From Adiantum capillus-veneris (taxonomy: Eukaryota > Streptophyta > Polypodiopsida > Polypodiales > Pteridaceae): a stretch of DNA of 64,000 nucleotides. Location of the stretch: assembly GCA_014529385.2 (NCBI GenBank), contig CM043950.1, forward strand, positions 157,827,545 through 157,891,544, given 5' to 3'. Under the pieces are notes generated by a model. That model worked only from the letters and a program-made list of their open reading frames with translations, made no database searches and was not told the DNA's origin. Positions within the stretch are counted from its first letter, which is position 1; each line of letters begins with the position of its first letter. Of the stretch, positions 1 to 9,997 are shown piece after piece. The translations under genes and the position numbers were made by a program.

Positions 1-700
1 AAAGCTTGACTTTTGACCATACATCGTGCCATTTTCATAAGTGACATGTTTCTCCTCTCAACAACACCATTTTGCTGAGTCATATAAGGTACAGTACATT
101 AATGTTTTATCCCATGACTAGCCATAAAAGCATTAAATTTATGAGACATATACGCCCCCCCTCGATCTGAACGGAGGGTGCCCATAGTACATTTTAAGAC
201 ATTTTCAGCCATAGCTAGAAATTGTTTGAAGCACATAAAAACTTCGGACTTCTCTTTAAGTGGAAATACCCATGCATTCCTGGAGTAATCATCAATGAAA
301 GTCACAAAGTAAAGTTAATTTCCCAAGGACAGAGATTGCATGGGTCCATAAACATCACTATCCACAAGTTGCAACCTGCATGTGGCCCTAACTGAACCAT
401 CCTTTGGAAAATATGAACGTTGCACCTTACCCAAAATATAGCCTTCACAAACATGTTTGATAGGTGCTTCAAGAGGTGGCAAAGAAGAAACCATATGAGA
501 TATTTGCAAATGCAACAAACTAGCAAAATTCAGATGACCAAAACGTGCATACCAAAGTTTTTCATTTGAAATAGCCTTAGAATCCACAACTACATTTGCA
601 AAATTTTTCCCACACTTGTAATACAAAGTGAGCTTATACAACCCATTGCATAAAATGCTAGATGCAATAATTTCATCTCGTATTTGGAGATGAAGATACC
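1..700 (-). mobile_element. Ty1/copia retrotransposon fragment (gag-pre-integrase and integrase core)
   Basis: Minus-strand translation gives the gag-pre-integrase region (KLWYARFGHLNF, about 540-580) followed by the integrase core (TFIDDYSRNAWVF near 300, LRSDRGG near 160). Both blocks are in one frame and are separated only by a TAA at 315-317. The next ORF ends in a second TAA near 100, where the related element at 13-18 kb has CAA. Nucleotide similarity to 14,985-15,635 runs through both blocks and stops near 700. The element continues off the left edge. It is a dead fragment of the same family as the full copy at 13,009-17,930. Family assignment is secure; the right boundary is approximate. 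Confidence 0.9.
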
Positions 701-1043
701 CATTGCAATGGTTATCGGTTTCTTACACCAAACCAAAAGGACATGTGGGTTGTCCTCACACAAGGACAACTAGTGTAAATACAATAAACAGACTTAGATT
801 CTCATGTAGTACATTCGAACAACCGCCATGAAACTAGAAATGATGCTCATTAAAGGGGTGCATGGTCCAAAGTTTAAAGGTAGTTAACTCTGTCCCAGTT
901 GAGTCTTCACATTTTAACTCTACCCTCGCCATAGTCGAGCCTTCACACAATGTGCAAACAATAAGAGGACAAGGACTCCCGCACACTTGCTACTTTTTCT
1001 TCTGCAGCACTTTGTCAACGCAAATCTTTACATTGTGCAAGAT
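701..1043. other. Unassigned intergenic sequence
   Basis: No coding, RNA or repeat signal is recognised between the copia fragment and the duplicated hairpin segment. An 88-codon ORF beginning at 862 has no recognisable motif and ordinary base composition. Confidence 0.4.
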
Positions 1044-1079
1044 TATCCTATCATTATTTTTTGCAGTTAAAATTTGTAA

Positions 1080-1145
1080 GGTCAGTACCAAGCGAATAGT
1101 GTCTCTAGAACTGTGTTTGGAGCTCTAATTCCCTTAGTACTGACC
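1080..1145. other. 66-nt imperfect hairpin, copy 1
   Basis: Arms 1,080-1,109 and 1,116-1,145 face each other around the loop ACTGTG with no bulges. About 25 of 30 positions pair, counting G-T wobbles. The outer GGTCAGTAC/GTACTGACC stem is perfect over nine pairs. Loop and length are identical to the second copy. It could be a small-RNA precursor, the core of a MITE or a cruciform; the sequence alone does not decide. Confidence 0.65.
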
Positions 1146-1275
1146 ATATTCCTTGCAGATGTGCATGTTGCTTGGAGCCCCTTATGTAAAAGGGAAATTC
1201 ACTCACAGAATGTGGTTGGTTTTTTGTTATGTTGTTTGTAGGTGTATTATTGTTTTTTGCAGTTCACATTTGCAA

Positions 1276-1341
1276 GGCCAGTACCAAGCGAATAAGGGCA
1301 CCAAAACTGTGTTTGGTGATCTGATTTGCTTGGTACTAACC
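1276..1341. other. 66-nt near-perfect hairpin, copy 2
   Basis: Arms 1,276-1,305 and 1,312-1,341 flank the loop ACTGTG. By hand count, 26 of 30 positions pair (two as G-T wobbles) with no bulge, including AGTACCAAGC against GCTTGGTACT and CACCAAA against TTTGGTG. The arms differ from copy 1 at many positions while length, loop and outer stem are kept. Precursor-like geometry is evident; expression is unknown. Confidence 0.7.
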
Positions 1342-1585
1342 ATATTCCTTACATCTGTGCTTGCCACATGGAGCCTCTTACTGCAGACGACTACCTTGTT
1401 GAATTCTTCAATGATGGCCATAGCCTGGCGGCTCATGTGCATCTTGTCACGATTATTCTAGGGATTTTCACACCCTCTACAGGCTGCATTTTTTCTATGA
1501 TCAGCTGCTTCAGCCAATGCCAATCCAAGACAAAATAGGACAATGGATATTTTTAATATCCCCCCCTCCATCCTCGAGCATGATA

Positions 1586-1695
1586 GGCAGAGCCTTCAAG
1601 GGTTGAGAGCAAAAGACACACAGGATTAAGGGCCTTCAAGGCAGAGCCTTAAAGGGTTGAGAGCAAAAGACACACACGATCAAGGGTCAAGAGGG
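1586..1695. repeat. Two tandem copies of a 54-bp unit
   Basis: GGCAGAGCCTT followed by AAGGGTTGAGAGCAAAAGAC occurs at 1,586 and again at 1,640. A third, degenerate start (GGGTCAAGAGG) follows. No coding function is seen. Confidence 0.7.
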
Positions 1696-1699
1696 AAGA

Positions 1700-2189
1700 G
1701 CCCGAACACGACAAGGAGGAGCCTGCAAATTCATCTGCCCAAAATTTCAGAGGCGTGGACTTAGTGTTCCAACAAGGCTAATCTTTATGCTTTTTCTTGT
1801 AGTATTTGTTTCTAATGCCCTACTGAAGCAAGTGCTTATGTATGTAGTTTGACGAGAAAATTTGTTTGCTGTGTAGAGCACATTTGTTAGAACATGATCT
1901 AGGTGCAGCCATTGTGCATTGACGGATCAACATGCCCACTCAGCCTGATGATTTCAGCTGCGAGTGGAGGATATGTACGAATGCTATGCTCCTTTTGAGC
2001 CAAATTTTGGATTTACCAAACTTAAGTACGTGTGTTGTTTCAGTGCTTGTATTGTTGCAATGTTTTTATGAGAACCTTGAATTACAAAACTACCACCCCT
2101 ACAATGTGTGAAATTGTTTCTCTAATGGCCATTCAACATATTATAATTTTGGTGCATAGTTAATCAAGAGAGGAAAGCGCTCGAGCTAC
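1700..2189. other. Unassigned sequence
   Basis: Nothing recognisable is present on either strand apart from short AT-rich tracts. It leads into the relic reading frame that starts near 2,190. Confidence 0.35.
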
Positions 2190-2525
2190 GGAGTTTGAAC
2201 AAGCCCGCATTAACCAAATGATATAGCGGTACGAGCATACCCAAAACCAGATTTTAAACATGCAAGAATCAATCAATCAATACTATTCGACCATCGCAAA
2301 AGTAGAGGATTGGGTTACACATGAGCGGCAAGAGCGAGAACAGAGTGAAGCTTCACAGGTTCAAGATGCATGTGAAGCCATGGACGAGGCCCATTTATTC
2401 CAGCGACGTGAAAGAGAAATCGGGACCAATGTCCCTTGAGGGAGAAGGAAAGAAAGTGACGAAGAGGGCAATGGAGTAGTGGTAGCAACTGGGCAAGGGG
2501 TAAGGAAAGCAATGGTAGCAACCGG
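2190..2525 (+). pseudogene. Relic reading frame interrupted by the hAT-like element
   Basis: One plus-strand frame is open for most of this stretch, broken by TAG near 2,224 and TGA at 2,437-2,439. The ATG at 2,260 opens a 59-codon segment rich in E, Q and R (HERQEREQSEASQVQDA), which suggests a helical or coiled region. After the TGA the same frame reads VVVATGQG and MVATGVGD. If the transposon and one copy of its duplication are removed, the frame resumes at 10,019 with GAVVATRTGD. The protein family is not recognised; it could be transposon-derived. It is dead. Confidence 0.4.
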
Positions 2526-2535
2526 GGTAGGGGAC
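2526..2535. repeat. Target-site duplication, left copy
   Basis: GGTAGGGGAC immediately precedes the left terminal repeat and is found again, without a mismatch, at 10,009-10,018. Confidence 0.8.
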
Positions 2536-2546
2536 TAAGTTGCATT
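2536..2546 (+). repeat. Left terminal inverted repeat of copy A
   Basis: TAAGTTGCATT is the exact complement of the right end. Beyond 11 bp the two ends are only loosely similar (AT-rich, TTATACG and CGATCGAA motifs). Confidence 0.8.
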
Positions 2547-2673
2547 TATACGCTCATATATTATAAATTGTACGTATATTACGGATTTATACGCTGCATA
2601 TTCGTATTATACGCGCATATCCGAATAAAAAGGAGTTCGATCGAAGTATATTTTGATCGAAATATATTTATAC

Positions 2674-2681
2674 TTATAAAA
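2674..2681 (+). promoter_or_regulatory. Putative TATA box of the cargo gene
   Basis: TTATAAAA lies about 135 bp inside the left end. It precedes a GA-rich leader and a consensus splice donor (AGAGCAG|GTAAAT at 2,815). This fits a promoter for the kinase-like gene; it is inferred from position only. Confidence 0.4.
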
Positions 2682-2869
2682 AAAAGAGGCGTCGTGGCAG
2701 TTCGAACGAACTGCTGTGATTGTGATTGCTAGAGAGATAGAGACAGAGTTGCTAGAGCTTTAGAGAGAGCAGTAGACAGTGAGCACAACACATCCAGAGC
2801 GAGTCATAGAGCAGGTAAATTTTCTTTCAGTGTTTTTTCTGTTTTTTTTTCAGTTAATTTGTTAACATT

Positions 2870-3925
2870 GTTGTTGTGGAGCTTTGCTCACACCTCAGTG
2901 TTGGTTAGTATTTTGCTAGCGCTGTTGTTGTGGAGCTTTGCTCACACCTCAGTGTTAGCTTGCAAGTTTAGACACTCGTCCTTGGCTGTGTTGATCCTCG
3001 TGACACACTGCAAGGGGGGTTAGACTTTAGACGCTTCATCGTTGACTATTGTTGACCTCCGTGTCGCACTTCAGGGAGTAGCTTAGGTTGTACAATTAGA
3101 CTTTCCGTCCCTGGTTGTTGCTGACCACCAAGTCGCACTACAGGGAGGAGTTAGATATCATGCATCTTTTCTTCCTAGTTATTGCTGACCATTGCGTCGC
3201 ACTATTGGAAGATTGGATTTAAAAGAAATAGATTCCTCATCTTTGGTTGTTGCTGACCACCGTGTCGCACTGCAGGGAGAGGTTTAGGGTTGTCAAATCC
3301 ATCGTCCTTGGTTGCTGCTGACCATCGTGTCGCACTCCAAGGAAATTGGATTCAATAGATTCCTCGTCTCTGGTTGCTACTGATCATCGTGTCGCACTAC
3401 AGGGAGAGGTTTAAGATTTTTATATCCATCACTCTTGGTTGTTGCTAACCATCGCGTCGCACTACAAGGAGATTGGATTCAATAACTTCCTCGTCTCTGG
3501 TTATTGATGACCACTATGTCGCACTACATGGAGAGGTTTATGGTTGCCAAATCCATCGTCCTTGGTTTCTGCTGACCATCGTGTCGCACTCCAAGGAGAT
3601 TGGATTCAATAGATTCCTCGTCTCTGATTGCTACTGACCATCGTGTCGCACTGTAGGGAGAGGTTTATGATTTTTAAATCCATCGTTCTTGGTTGTTGCT
3701 GACCATCGCATCGCACTACAAGGAGATTGGATTCAATAACTTCCTCGTCTCTGGTTTTTGCTGACCATTGTGTTGCACTGCAAGGAGAGGTTTTGAGTTT
3801 TTAAATCCATCGTTCTTGGTTGTTGCTGACCATTGCGTTGCACTGCAAGGAGATTGGATTTAATGAATTCTTCGTCTTTGGTTGCTGCTGACCATGTGTC
3901 GCACTTCAAGGAGAAGATATATATT
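2870..3925. repeat. Minisatellite, about 15 units of ~63 bp, inside a leader intron
   Basis: Each unit carries TTGGTTGTTGCTGACCATCG followed by TGTCGCACTACAAGGAGA or a close variant; units recur every 61-66 bp from about 3,000 to 3,900. Two unit types alternate, one with GATTGGATTCAATA and one with GAGGTTTA..TTTTAAATCC, giving a higher-order period near 126 bp in the middle. The array sits between a good donor at 2,815 and an acceptor (TATTTTCAG|GC) ending at 4,129, ten bases before the ATG of the kinase-like gene, so it appears to lie within a 1.3-kb 5'-UTR intron. Confidence 0.85.
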
Positions 3926-4138
3926 ATACATTCTTCAATCCTAAATACTTTAACCATCGTGTCTTTCATTACTGTTGTTATTATGATGCATGAAATGTTT
4001 AGATCTTTCATTACTGGAGGTTATTATTGGCCATGAAATATTTTTGTTTAGATTTATTAACAATCATATATGTCTAATTTTTATCTATTCTGGATTTACC
4101 TTACTTATATTTCCTTCATGTATTTTCAGGCTTCAGTC

Positions 4139-5513
4139 ATGGTAGAGACAAAGTTAACGCGTCAGCATCGCAAAATTATTAGTGATGCTCTTATTTTGTC
4201 TCTCTATGGAGCTTCAGACGATCATTTGCAATGAGCATTTGATCCACTGTAGGCAAAGCTCGATGATTTTGGGATTGAACTTGTGGAACATTGTTGGCTG
4301 AAGCTGTGCAGTGCATTCCTAGTTTCGTTTGACCCAGCTTTGCGCACTAATGGAGTGATGCATAACACAGTAAAGCAATTATTAGGCCAAATCACTAGAA
4401 GTTTTGAAAGTATGGTTCATCCAGAAATCAAAACCAAACCTGGAATCAAAGAGCGAATGCAGCTTGTAGCACAGCTACATTCAAAATTGAAGAGCAAAGA
4501 TAAGATCAAAGGCTCTTCAAAACGTCCTAGGACAAAAGAGGATGCACCTCCTTCATCAGGTGCTCAGTCATCCGTTGTAAACCTGGATGATACGATGTGT
4601 CCTCCTGTCCTACACTTACTTGGGGAGCATTCCATCTTTCACTTGCAAGCACCCCAATTAGGTGAAGGAAGTTTTGCAAATGTGAAACAAGTATCAGTGG
4701 CTCATCCTCTCTTCAAATATATCTTCTATGACGCGAAGATATACAAAGACCAAATAGGAAGCAAGCCGGCATTGTAGATCGTGATAGAGGAGGCAACTGC
4801 TACAATTGTTCAACATTGTGGCATGATATTGCCCCGTGCTCTTGTTCGGTATAGCAAAAGACCTATGTTGATCTTCAAGCTTTGGAATGGAGGTCATCTT
4901 GAGCAGTGGATTCAGGCATGTCATCATGATGGAAGCAAGCCTGCAATCAGAGAGTTCCAACACACATCTGGAATTTTATAGCAGTTCACAGACAACATTT
5001 TGCCAATATGCAATGCTCTTCTACAGACGATTAAATTCGTGTATAGTCACGAATTTATTCACAATGATCTACACTAGAAATATTCTACTCCATTTTGGCG
5101 AGCAAGGAGTGTATGCTGGCATTGCGGACTGGGGACAATGTACACCATCAAACACTTTCGCAACATTTCCCAAGCTTCCAAATCTCACCCCTCAATGTAG
5201 AGCTCAATTTGAGCGAGATTATCCATGGACTGCCCTTGAAAATATCAGCACCAATCCTCCTCCATTCACCAAGGCATCTGATATATAGAGTCTCTCCTAT
5301 ATTCTTAGGCACTTGCTTGCATGTATTCCAAAGCCCGCTAAAGTTCTCAAGCGTGAATTTGTGGGCAATGTAAACAAACATCTTGCTAGTGGAAAATCTC
5401 CCAAACCATTAGATAGACCTAAGATATGGGATTTAAGCCTTTGTTTGAATGCAAGCCATAATGTTGGCTATCATATTGTAACCGAATCTGGCTTGAGACC
5501 TATTGATGATTAA
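4139..5513 (+). pseudogene. Protein-kinase-like cargo gene of the hAT-like element (degenerate)
   Basis: One frame runs from ATG 4,139 to about 5,077 and then continues in another frame to TAA 5,511-5,513 (about 458 codons). The first ~170 residues have no kinase signature and include a lysine-rich linker (KLKSKDKIKGSSKR). The kinase fold follows: glycine-rich loop LGEGSFANV (residues ~174-182), the likely ATP-contacting Lys in YDAKIYK (~200), hinge LIFKLWNGGHLEQW, catalytic loop EFIHNDLH (Asp ~310) followed by NIL, and IADWG in place of DFG at 5,124-5,134. SDI(stop)SLSYIL corresponds to the helix-F D-x-W/Y-S motif. Breaks: TGA 4,232, TAG 4,250, 4,775 and 4,979, a frameshift at about 5,075, and TAG near 5,286; copy B reads Tyr at the last position. 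The ancestral protein probably was an active kinase, but its substrate is unknown. A captured host gene is possible. Its presence in two copies argues for stable cargo. Confidence 0.8.
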
Positions 5514-5706
5514 ACCAGTAATCAAATTTTTTGGCATTAATGGTGTCATGTGTGCAATGTGTGGTGTCAAGTGTGCAATGTTTTTAAAGTTCTTCAAGTT
5601 GAAGTTTTAAAGTATTTCAAGTTAGATCGCTCAATTCTTTAAACCATCTCTCTTTTTCAAGTGCTAAAACTTGTCTCACTAAAGTTTATTATTTTGCATT
5701 TCAGTT

Positions 5707-6444
5707 ATGGAAGATATTGCTCCCGACCAGAACTCACAACAGCCTAATGATCCTTTGCAAAATCATGCATTGGCTCAACAAATTTACAAAGACAAAGAGA
5801 TTCGGGTGGCTCAAGGAGATTTTAGTGCTTTGGCTGCAACCCAACAAGACGAATCAGAACTTCAAGGGGAGCCACTGAATTACAGGCAATGCAGACAGTT
5901 ATGCCTGAATCACTTCGTACGCAACACATTATTTCGAGTCAGTGGAAATGCTAAGGCTTATGCTCCCTTGAAGGTTTTAGATGTGCAACACACTGTCCTC
6001 GCATGAAATATCCTTGCAAGTATCCAAGTGTACAGATCGCCACCAAATAATAATCAAGTGGCAATTTAATTTGTGCAACAATGTTATTGCTACTATGTAT
6101 TGCAGCTCAAAGTTGATTGGAACGATCATCCCACTACAGGAGGTGTTGGGAAAGGGCGCCCAGCCGAGAAGATTCATGCACGGGAAGCTAATCAAGAAGA
6201 CCCTCCTCGCAAGAGAGGTTACACATATTTGCCCGAAGAAACTGCAGTTATTGAGCAACTTGCAACCCAAGGCATGGATTTGGCAAGTCAAGGAGAGACC
6301 CCAACCATGTTGTGCGCTTGTATAGTAGAGCTAGAAAGAAATTTGGCATGGTACGAGGCAAGGTATGGGCCTGTTACGAAGAAGAGATGGGCAATGCCGG
6401 CCCAAGTGATTCAGTTTTGGCACTTCAGAATTTCGTGTATCTGA
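5707..6444 (+). CDS. Second cargo gene of unknown function, predicted two exons
   Basis: ATG 5,707 opens 89 codons. A donor (TTGAAG|GTTTTA at 5,974) and an acceptor (TATTGCAG|CTC ending at 6,105) would remove 132 bp in phase and join a second exon to TGA at 6,442-6,444. The product would be 201 residues with no internal stop. The first half is Gln/Asn-rich (DQNSQQPNDPLQNHALAQQ). The second contains WNDHPTTGGVGKGRPAEKI, KRGYTYLPEETAVIEQL and LERNLAWYEARYGP. I recognise no domain and see no signal peptide or membrane segment. It lies 194 bp after the kinase stop in the same orientation. Copy B lacks the corresponding ~800 bp. It could be a separate gene or a 3' exon group of the kinase gene. 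Confidence 0.5.
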
Positions 6445-6641
6445 TCTCTTTGGAGAACAAGCCCATGATTTAAATTAAATCTCCCAAACAATACATAGCT
6501 CTTTTTGTATCTTAAATATCAAGATTAGTAATTAAAACCTCTTTTTGATTGTAAATCTCTGTTTTTTGGAACTAATGGACGTGAGAGATGTTGTTGCAAT
6601 TGTGTAAGTTATCTTCTCTTTACTACCCTCTTTTTAACAAA

Positions 6642-6656
6642 ATGTGTGTGTGTGTA

Positions 6657-6729
<73 letters not shown>
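6642..6729. repeat. (TG)n(AG)n microsatellite between the convergent genes
   Basis: TG dinucleotides at 6,642-6,675 run into AG dinucleotides at 6,676-6,729. The array lies between the 3' ends of the cargo genes and the transposase. Copy B has CT/GA arrays at the same relative place (63,218-63,331), so an ancestral dinucleotide tract existed there. Confidence 0.9.
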
Positions 6730-6733
<4 letters not shown>

Positions 6734-6801
6734 ATGGATTGTAAAGTTAAACTCCATATAATTTTTTCATTGCAAAATTAATTGAGAATATAGTACAAAC
6801 C

Positions 6802-8939
6802 TTACAGCTCATCCGTCCCCTCAATCACAGGCACCATGTTATCAATTTCTTCGACATCTGAACATTTAGAATCAATATCTTCCAGGTTCCATTCCATTTC
6901 ATCATCAGAGTTGAGCTCATTTTCAACTGCTTCATGTGTCTCGAAGTGCCCACATCTTTCTTCTGTGGCATGTGTGGCTAACTTCGCAGGCTTATGCATA
7001 AGTCGCATGTTACAAAAGACATACACCAAGTCCGCAGCTCGTTTAGAACTTAATCGATTTTGTTTTTTAGTATGCACGAAAGCGAAGGACGACCAGTTTC
7101 TTTCACAGATACCACTTGAGGCGGCAACAAACAATACTCTCACAGCCACATATTGAAGTTCCACTTTTTCTCCCCGTACTCTTTCCACCAAATTGGTGCG
7201 CTCATTGTCTTGATAGCATCTATATGCCAAGGATCCCCAAACGTTCCCTCTCTACTACTGTATGCCATCTTCTGTGTGTATGCCACCTGTCCATCCACAT
7301 TGCCTGATAGTTGAGCACACACTTTCTTGAAATCACTGATCACTTCATTGTTTGAAGATTGCTCGTGCATCTGGAACTTGGGATCCAAGACAAAACCTGC
7401 TCCCTGTAAAGGAGTATGCAACTGCTCCCATCGTCTTTTGACAAATGTAATAACCATGGATTTCTCTTTTCCTGCATAAGATGTATTATCTTTTAACTTG
7501 TGGTGTTCATGCGTGTACCAGTAAACCCGTCCAAAGATAGAGGCTTCTTTGTCCACTAATCATACCAGATGAGTGAAATTCTATGACAATAACTATTTGT
7601 CTACATTTCTCCAAAAAACTTGAGAGTTTACAAGATGATAGCATTTGGAAGTAGCAGGTTCATACTTGGGATATTTATCAAGCCAAATGTACCATCTTCT
7701 ATCTGCCATTGTTTCAACAAGGGATACTTTTACCTGTTGCAGTGTGCAGAGAACGTAATATGCTATCGCAAAGCGGGTCACACAAAAAATCTGTAAATTT
7801 TTTGTTGGCGACTTTCTTCTAAACAAAGCGTAAGAAAATGAATGCTCTCTTATAAAATTCACCAAGTGGTTTGCATCTAGAAGAGTTTGCTTAATAGAAG
7901 GAACTTTTCCAAAGTCCTTTAGGAGAAAATTCAAAGTGTGAGCAGCACATGGAACCCATGTAATCTCTAGATACTTTGCTTCAATTGCTTTTCCAGCTGC
8001 TTTGTAGTTAGATGCATTATCTGTGACAATGGCTGTCACATATTTAGGCCCCTCTGCTCTTCTAATTGAACGCTCATAAACACCAGCAAGATATCCACTA
8101 GTTTTTTCTTTCAAGGATGTATCGATTGCTTCAAGAAAGATGGCACCTCTTGGACAAATCAACATCACATTAATCAATGGTTTCTTATGGCAATTTGTCC
8201 AACCATCTAGAGCAATTGTGCATCCATACACCGGCACAAAATCAAGAGTTGTGCGCTGTAAAATATTCTTTGATGTTGTTTTTACTTTATCTAAATATTC
8301 TGTACGCATCTTATTATAATCAGGAACCACAAAACCCTTGTTTGCCGTGCTCATTAAAGCATCTTTGAAGATAGGATTTTGAATGACATTAAAAGGAATT
8401 CCACATGCAACAAATGCTTGAGTCCACTTAAGATGGAGTTCAAGCAGCCATTGTTTCCCAAATGCCTGTTGCAAAGTAGGATCACTTGGTGCAAATTCTC
8501 GTCCAGTCCATACTTCACTTCGGCTTATGTTAGCAGTAGAGCTTTCGGTAGGATTAGAGCTACAATTCCCAACAAAGGATGAATGGCACCCTCCTTGACC
8601 TGTTCCTTGACCTGTAGTAGGGGTCGAGTGAGGGTTTTGATCATTCTTGAGCATCATCTCGATGTCCCTAGCCATAGATGGAGGCATCATTTTGGGACCT
8701 CTCTTTTTTTTGCCCTCAAGAATTCTCTTTGCCTTGAGCGCCCACTCGAGAAATTTATTAGCAATACCTCTTGGGGGGTATTTGCAAGCTAACACGTTTC
8801 CAGGGATTTTGAAAGCATGTTATTTTATTTTGTGACCATTTCCACTAAAATTATGGCCGCAGGTCTTACAGCTCAGCTTTGATGTATTCTTCCCACTAAC
8901 CAATTCATCTACGTAGTTCCACTCGTATCCTTTCATCAT
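6802..8939 (-). pseudogene. BED-finger/hAT-family transposase (degenerate)
   Basis: Reading from ATG 8,939 on the minus strand: a BED-type zinc finger (CKTCGHNFSGNGHKIK then a TAA where Tyr is expected, then HAF), a basic linker (KRILEGKKKRGPK), and a DUF659-type catalytic core with ALDGWTN, VTDNASNYKAAGK and WVPCAAHTLNFLLKDFGK. The C-terminal dimerisation region contains ERNWSSFAFVHTKKQNRL and an acidic tail ending at TAA 6,802-6,804. The likely D-D-E residues are Asp in ALDGW, Asp in VTDN and Glu in CERNW. Breaks: the TAA in the finger (about 8,822), disrupted sequence between 7,590 and 7,560, and a one-base deletion near 7,167 that copy B does not have. A leader intron (donor 9,736, acceptor 8,951) is predicted. 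Family assignment is firm; the protein is no longer functional here. Confidence 0.9.
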
Positions 8940-9074
8940 CTTCTTCAGATCTACAAACTCATACAGAACTAGTTACTAAAGGCACATCTAAACTCAAACT
9001 CTAATACCATTTACATTACTCTATTCATCAACGTTTTCAACTTCTTTAAATTATAAATACCAAAAATAATTTTT

Positions 9075-9625
9075 TCTCAAGTGTGAGCTTTCACTTTACA
9101 CATGAATCATGATAAATAACTCGCTTAATCTATCTTAATACCTTCCAAGTGTGAGTAAACTCTACACAAAGCAAGATATCTTTAAAAGAACTATCCAAAT
9201 TGCCTCCAAGTATGAGTGTAACTCTACATGTGGCAAGCAATCAAAATTCACTACTCTGTAAATCTCTTCTAGGTGTGAGAATACCTCTACACAAAGAGAG
9301 AGATTATTATTTAATCTACCTAAATTGTCTGTAGTGTGAGTATTACTTTACACATGACAAACAATCATTAGATAAATCTAACGTAAGTTACTTCTAGGTG
9401 TGAACATAGTTCAACACACAACAAGTAACTCTTAATTTTAACTACTTAACTAAATTTACTTCTAAGTGTGAACATAGTTCAACACAAAGCAAATAACCGC
9501 TAACTTTAACTATCTTGAATCACCTCCAAGTGTGAGTTTCCTCTACACAAGGCAAGTAATCATTAACTATCTTACTTAACTTACCTCTCAGTGTAAGATA
9601 TACTTCACACAGAGCAGGTAACTCA
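9075..9625. repeat. Minisatellite, ~9 units of ~60-65 bp, in the predicted transposase leader intron
   Basis: Units carry CCAAGTGTGAGT or CTAGGTGTGAAC, then CTCTACACAAAGCAAG, then an AT-rich spacer with TTAACTATCTT. They recur about nine times. The array lies inside the predicted intron 8,951-9,736 of the transposase gene, mirroring the unrelated minisatellite in the leader intron of the cargo gene. Confidence 0.8.
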
Positions 9626-9792
9626 AAACTCCAAAGCCTATAAAAATAAATATATCCAAGGTCTAAATTTTCACTAGAAAAAATATGCATATTTAAACTA
9701 GCATTTTTATATTTTTCTTCGTGTTGTAAGGCTCACCTATAGGTGAGATGAGGGAAGAGAGATAAATGGAATGAGCAAAACAGTCCATTTCA

Positions 9793-9801
9793 GTGTATAT
9801 A
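9793..9801 (-). promoter_or_regulatory. Putative TATA box of the transposase gene
   Basis: The minus strand reads TTTATATACAC about 210 bp inside the right end. A CT-rich leader and a splice donor (CTATAG|GTGAGC at 9,736) follow. Inferred from position and sequence only. Confidence 0.4.
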
Positions 9802-9997
9802 AACAAATTTATTTCAATCTAATTAATATTTTGATCGAAGTACTATTTTGATCGAACTAATATTTCGATCGAATTGCTAGGAAATTATACGATATGGTGT
9901 TTTTGCTGATGTGGCAGTGTATAATATGGTCGAATAAAAATGGGTGTCATATAATACGCTCGTTTAAGGTGTATTATACATACACCGTATAATGTAC

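Larger units (their letters stand above)
1051..1400. repeat. Two-copy tandem duplication, offset 196 bp, each with a long hairpin
   Basis: Sequence from about 1,051 to 1,200 is repeated from about 1,246 to 1,400 with moderate divergence. Shared blocks include TTTTTTGCAGTT, CAGTACCAAGCGAATA, AACTGTGTTTGG, ACCATATTCCTT and TGGAGCC. Each copy contains a 66-nt inverted repeat, annotated separately. No transposase, target duplication or protein-coding potential is evident. ORFs covering 1,153-1,538 overlap the repeat and show no motif. Confidence 0.75.

Noticed and set aside
862-1538. ORFs of 70-102 codons near the duplicated hairpins
   Set aside because: They overlap in conflicting frames and cross the hairpin repeat; no motif or codon signal.
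2870-3925. CRISPR-like regular repeats
   Set aside because: Tandem minisatellite without unique spacers, within a plant transposon; the satellite and the 9.1-9.6-kb array fail for the same reason.
4139-5513. Kinase-like gene as an ordinary host gene beside a transposon
   Set aside because: It lies inside the inverted ends and flanking duplication, and part of it recurs in the second element copy in the same arrangement.
7593-8795. Intact 400-residue transposase starting at 8,795
   Set aside because: The frame continues upstream to a BED finger through a TAA, and downstream parts are frameshifted. The apparent start is only the first Met after the stop.
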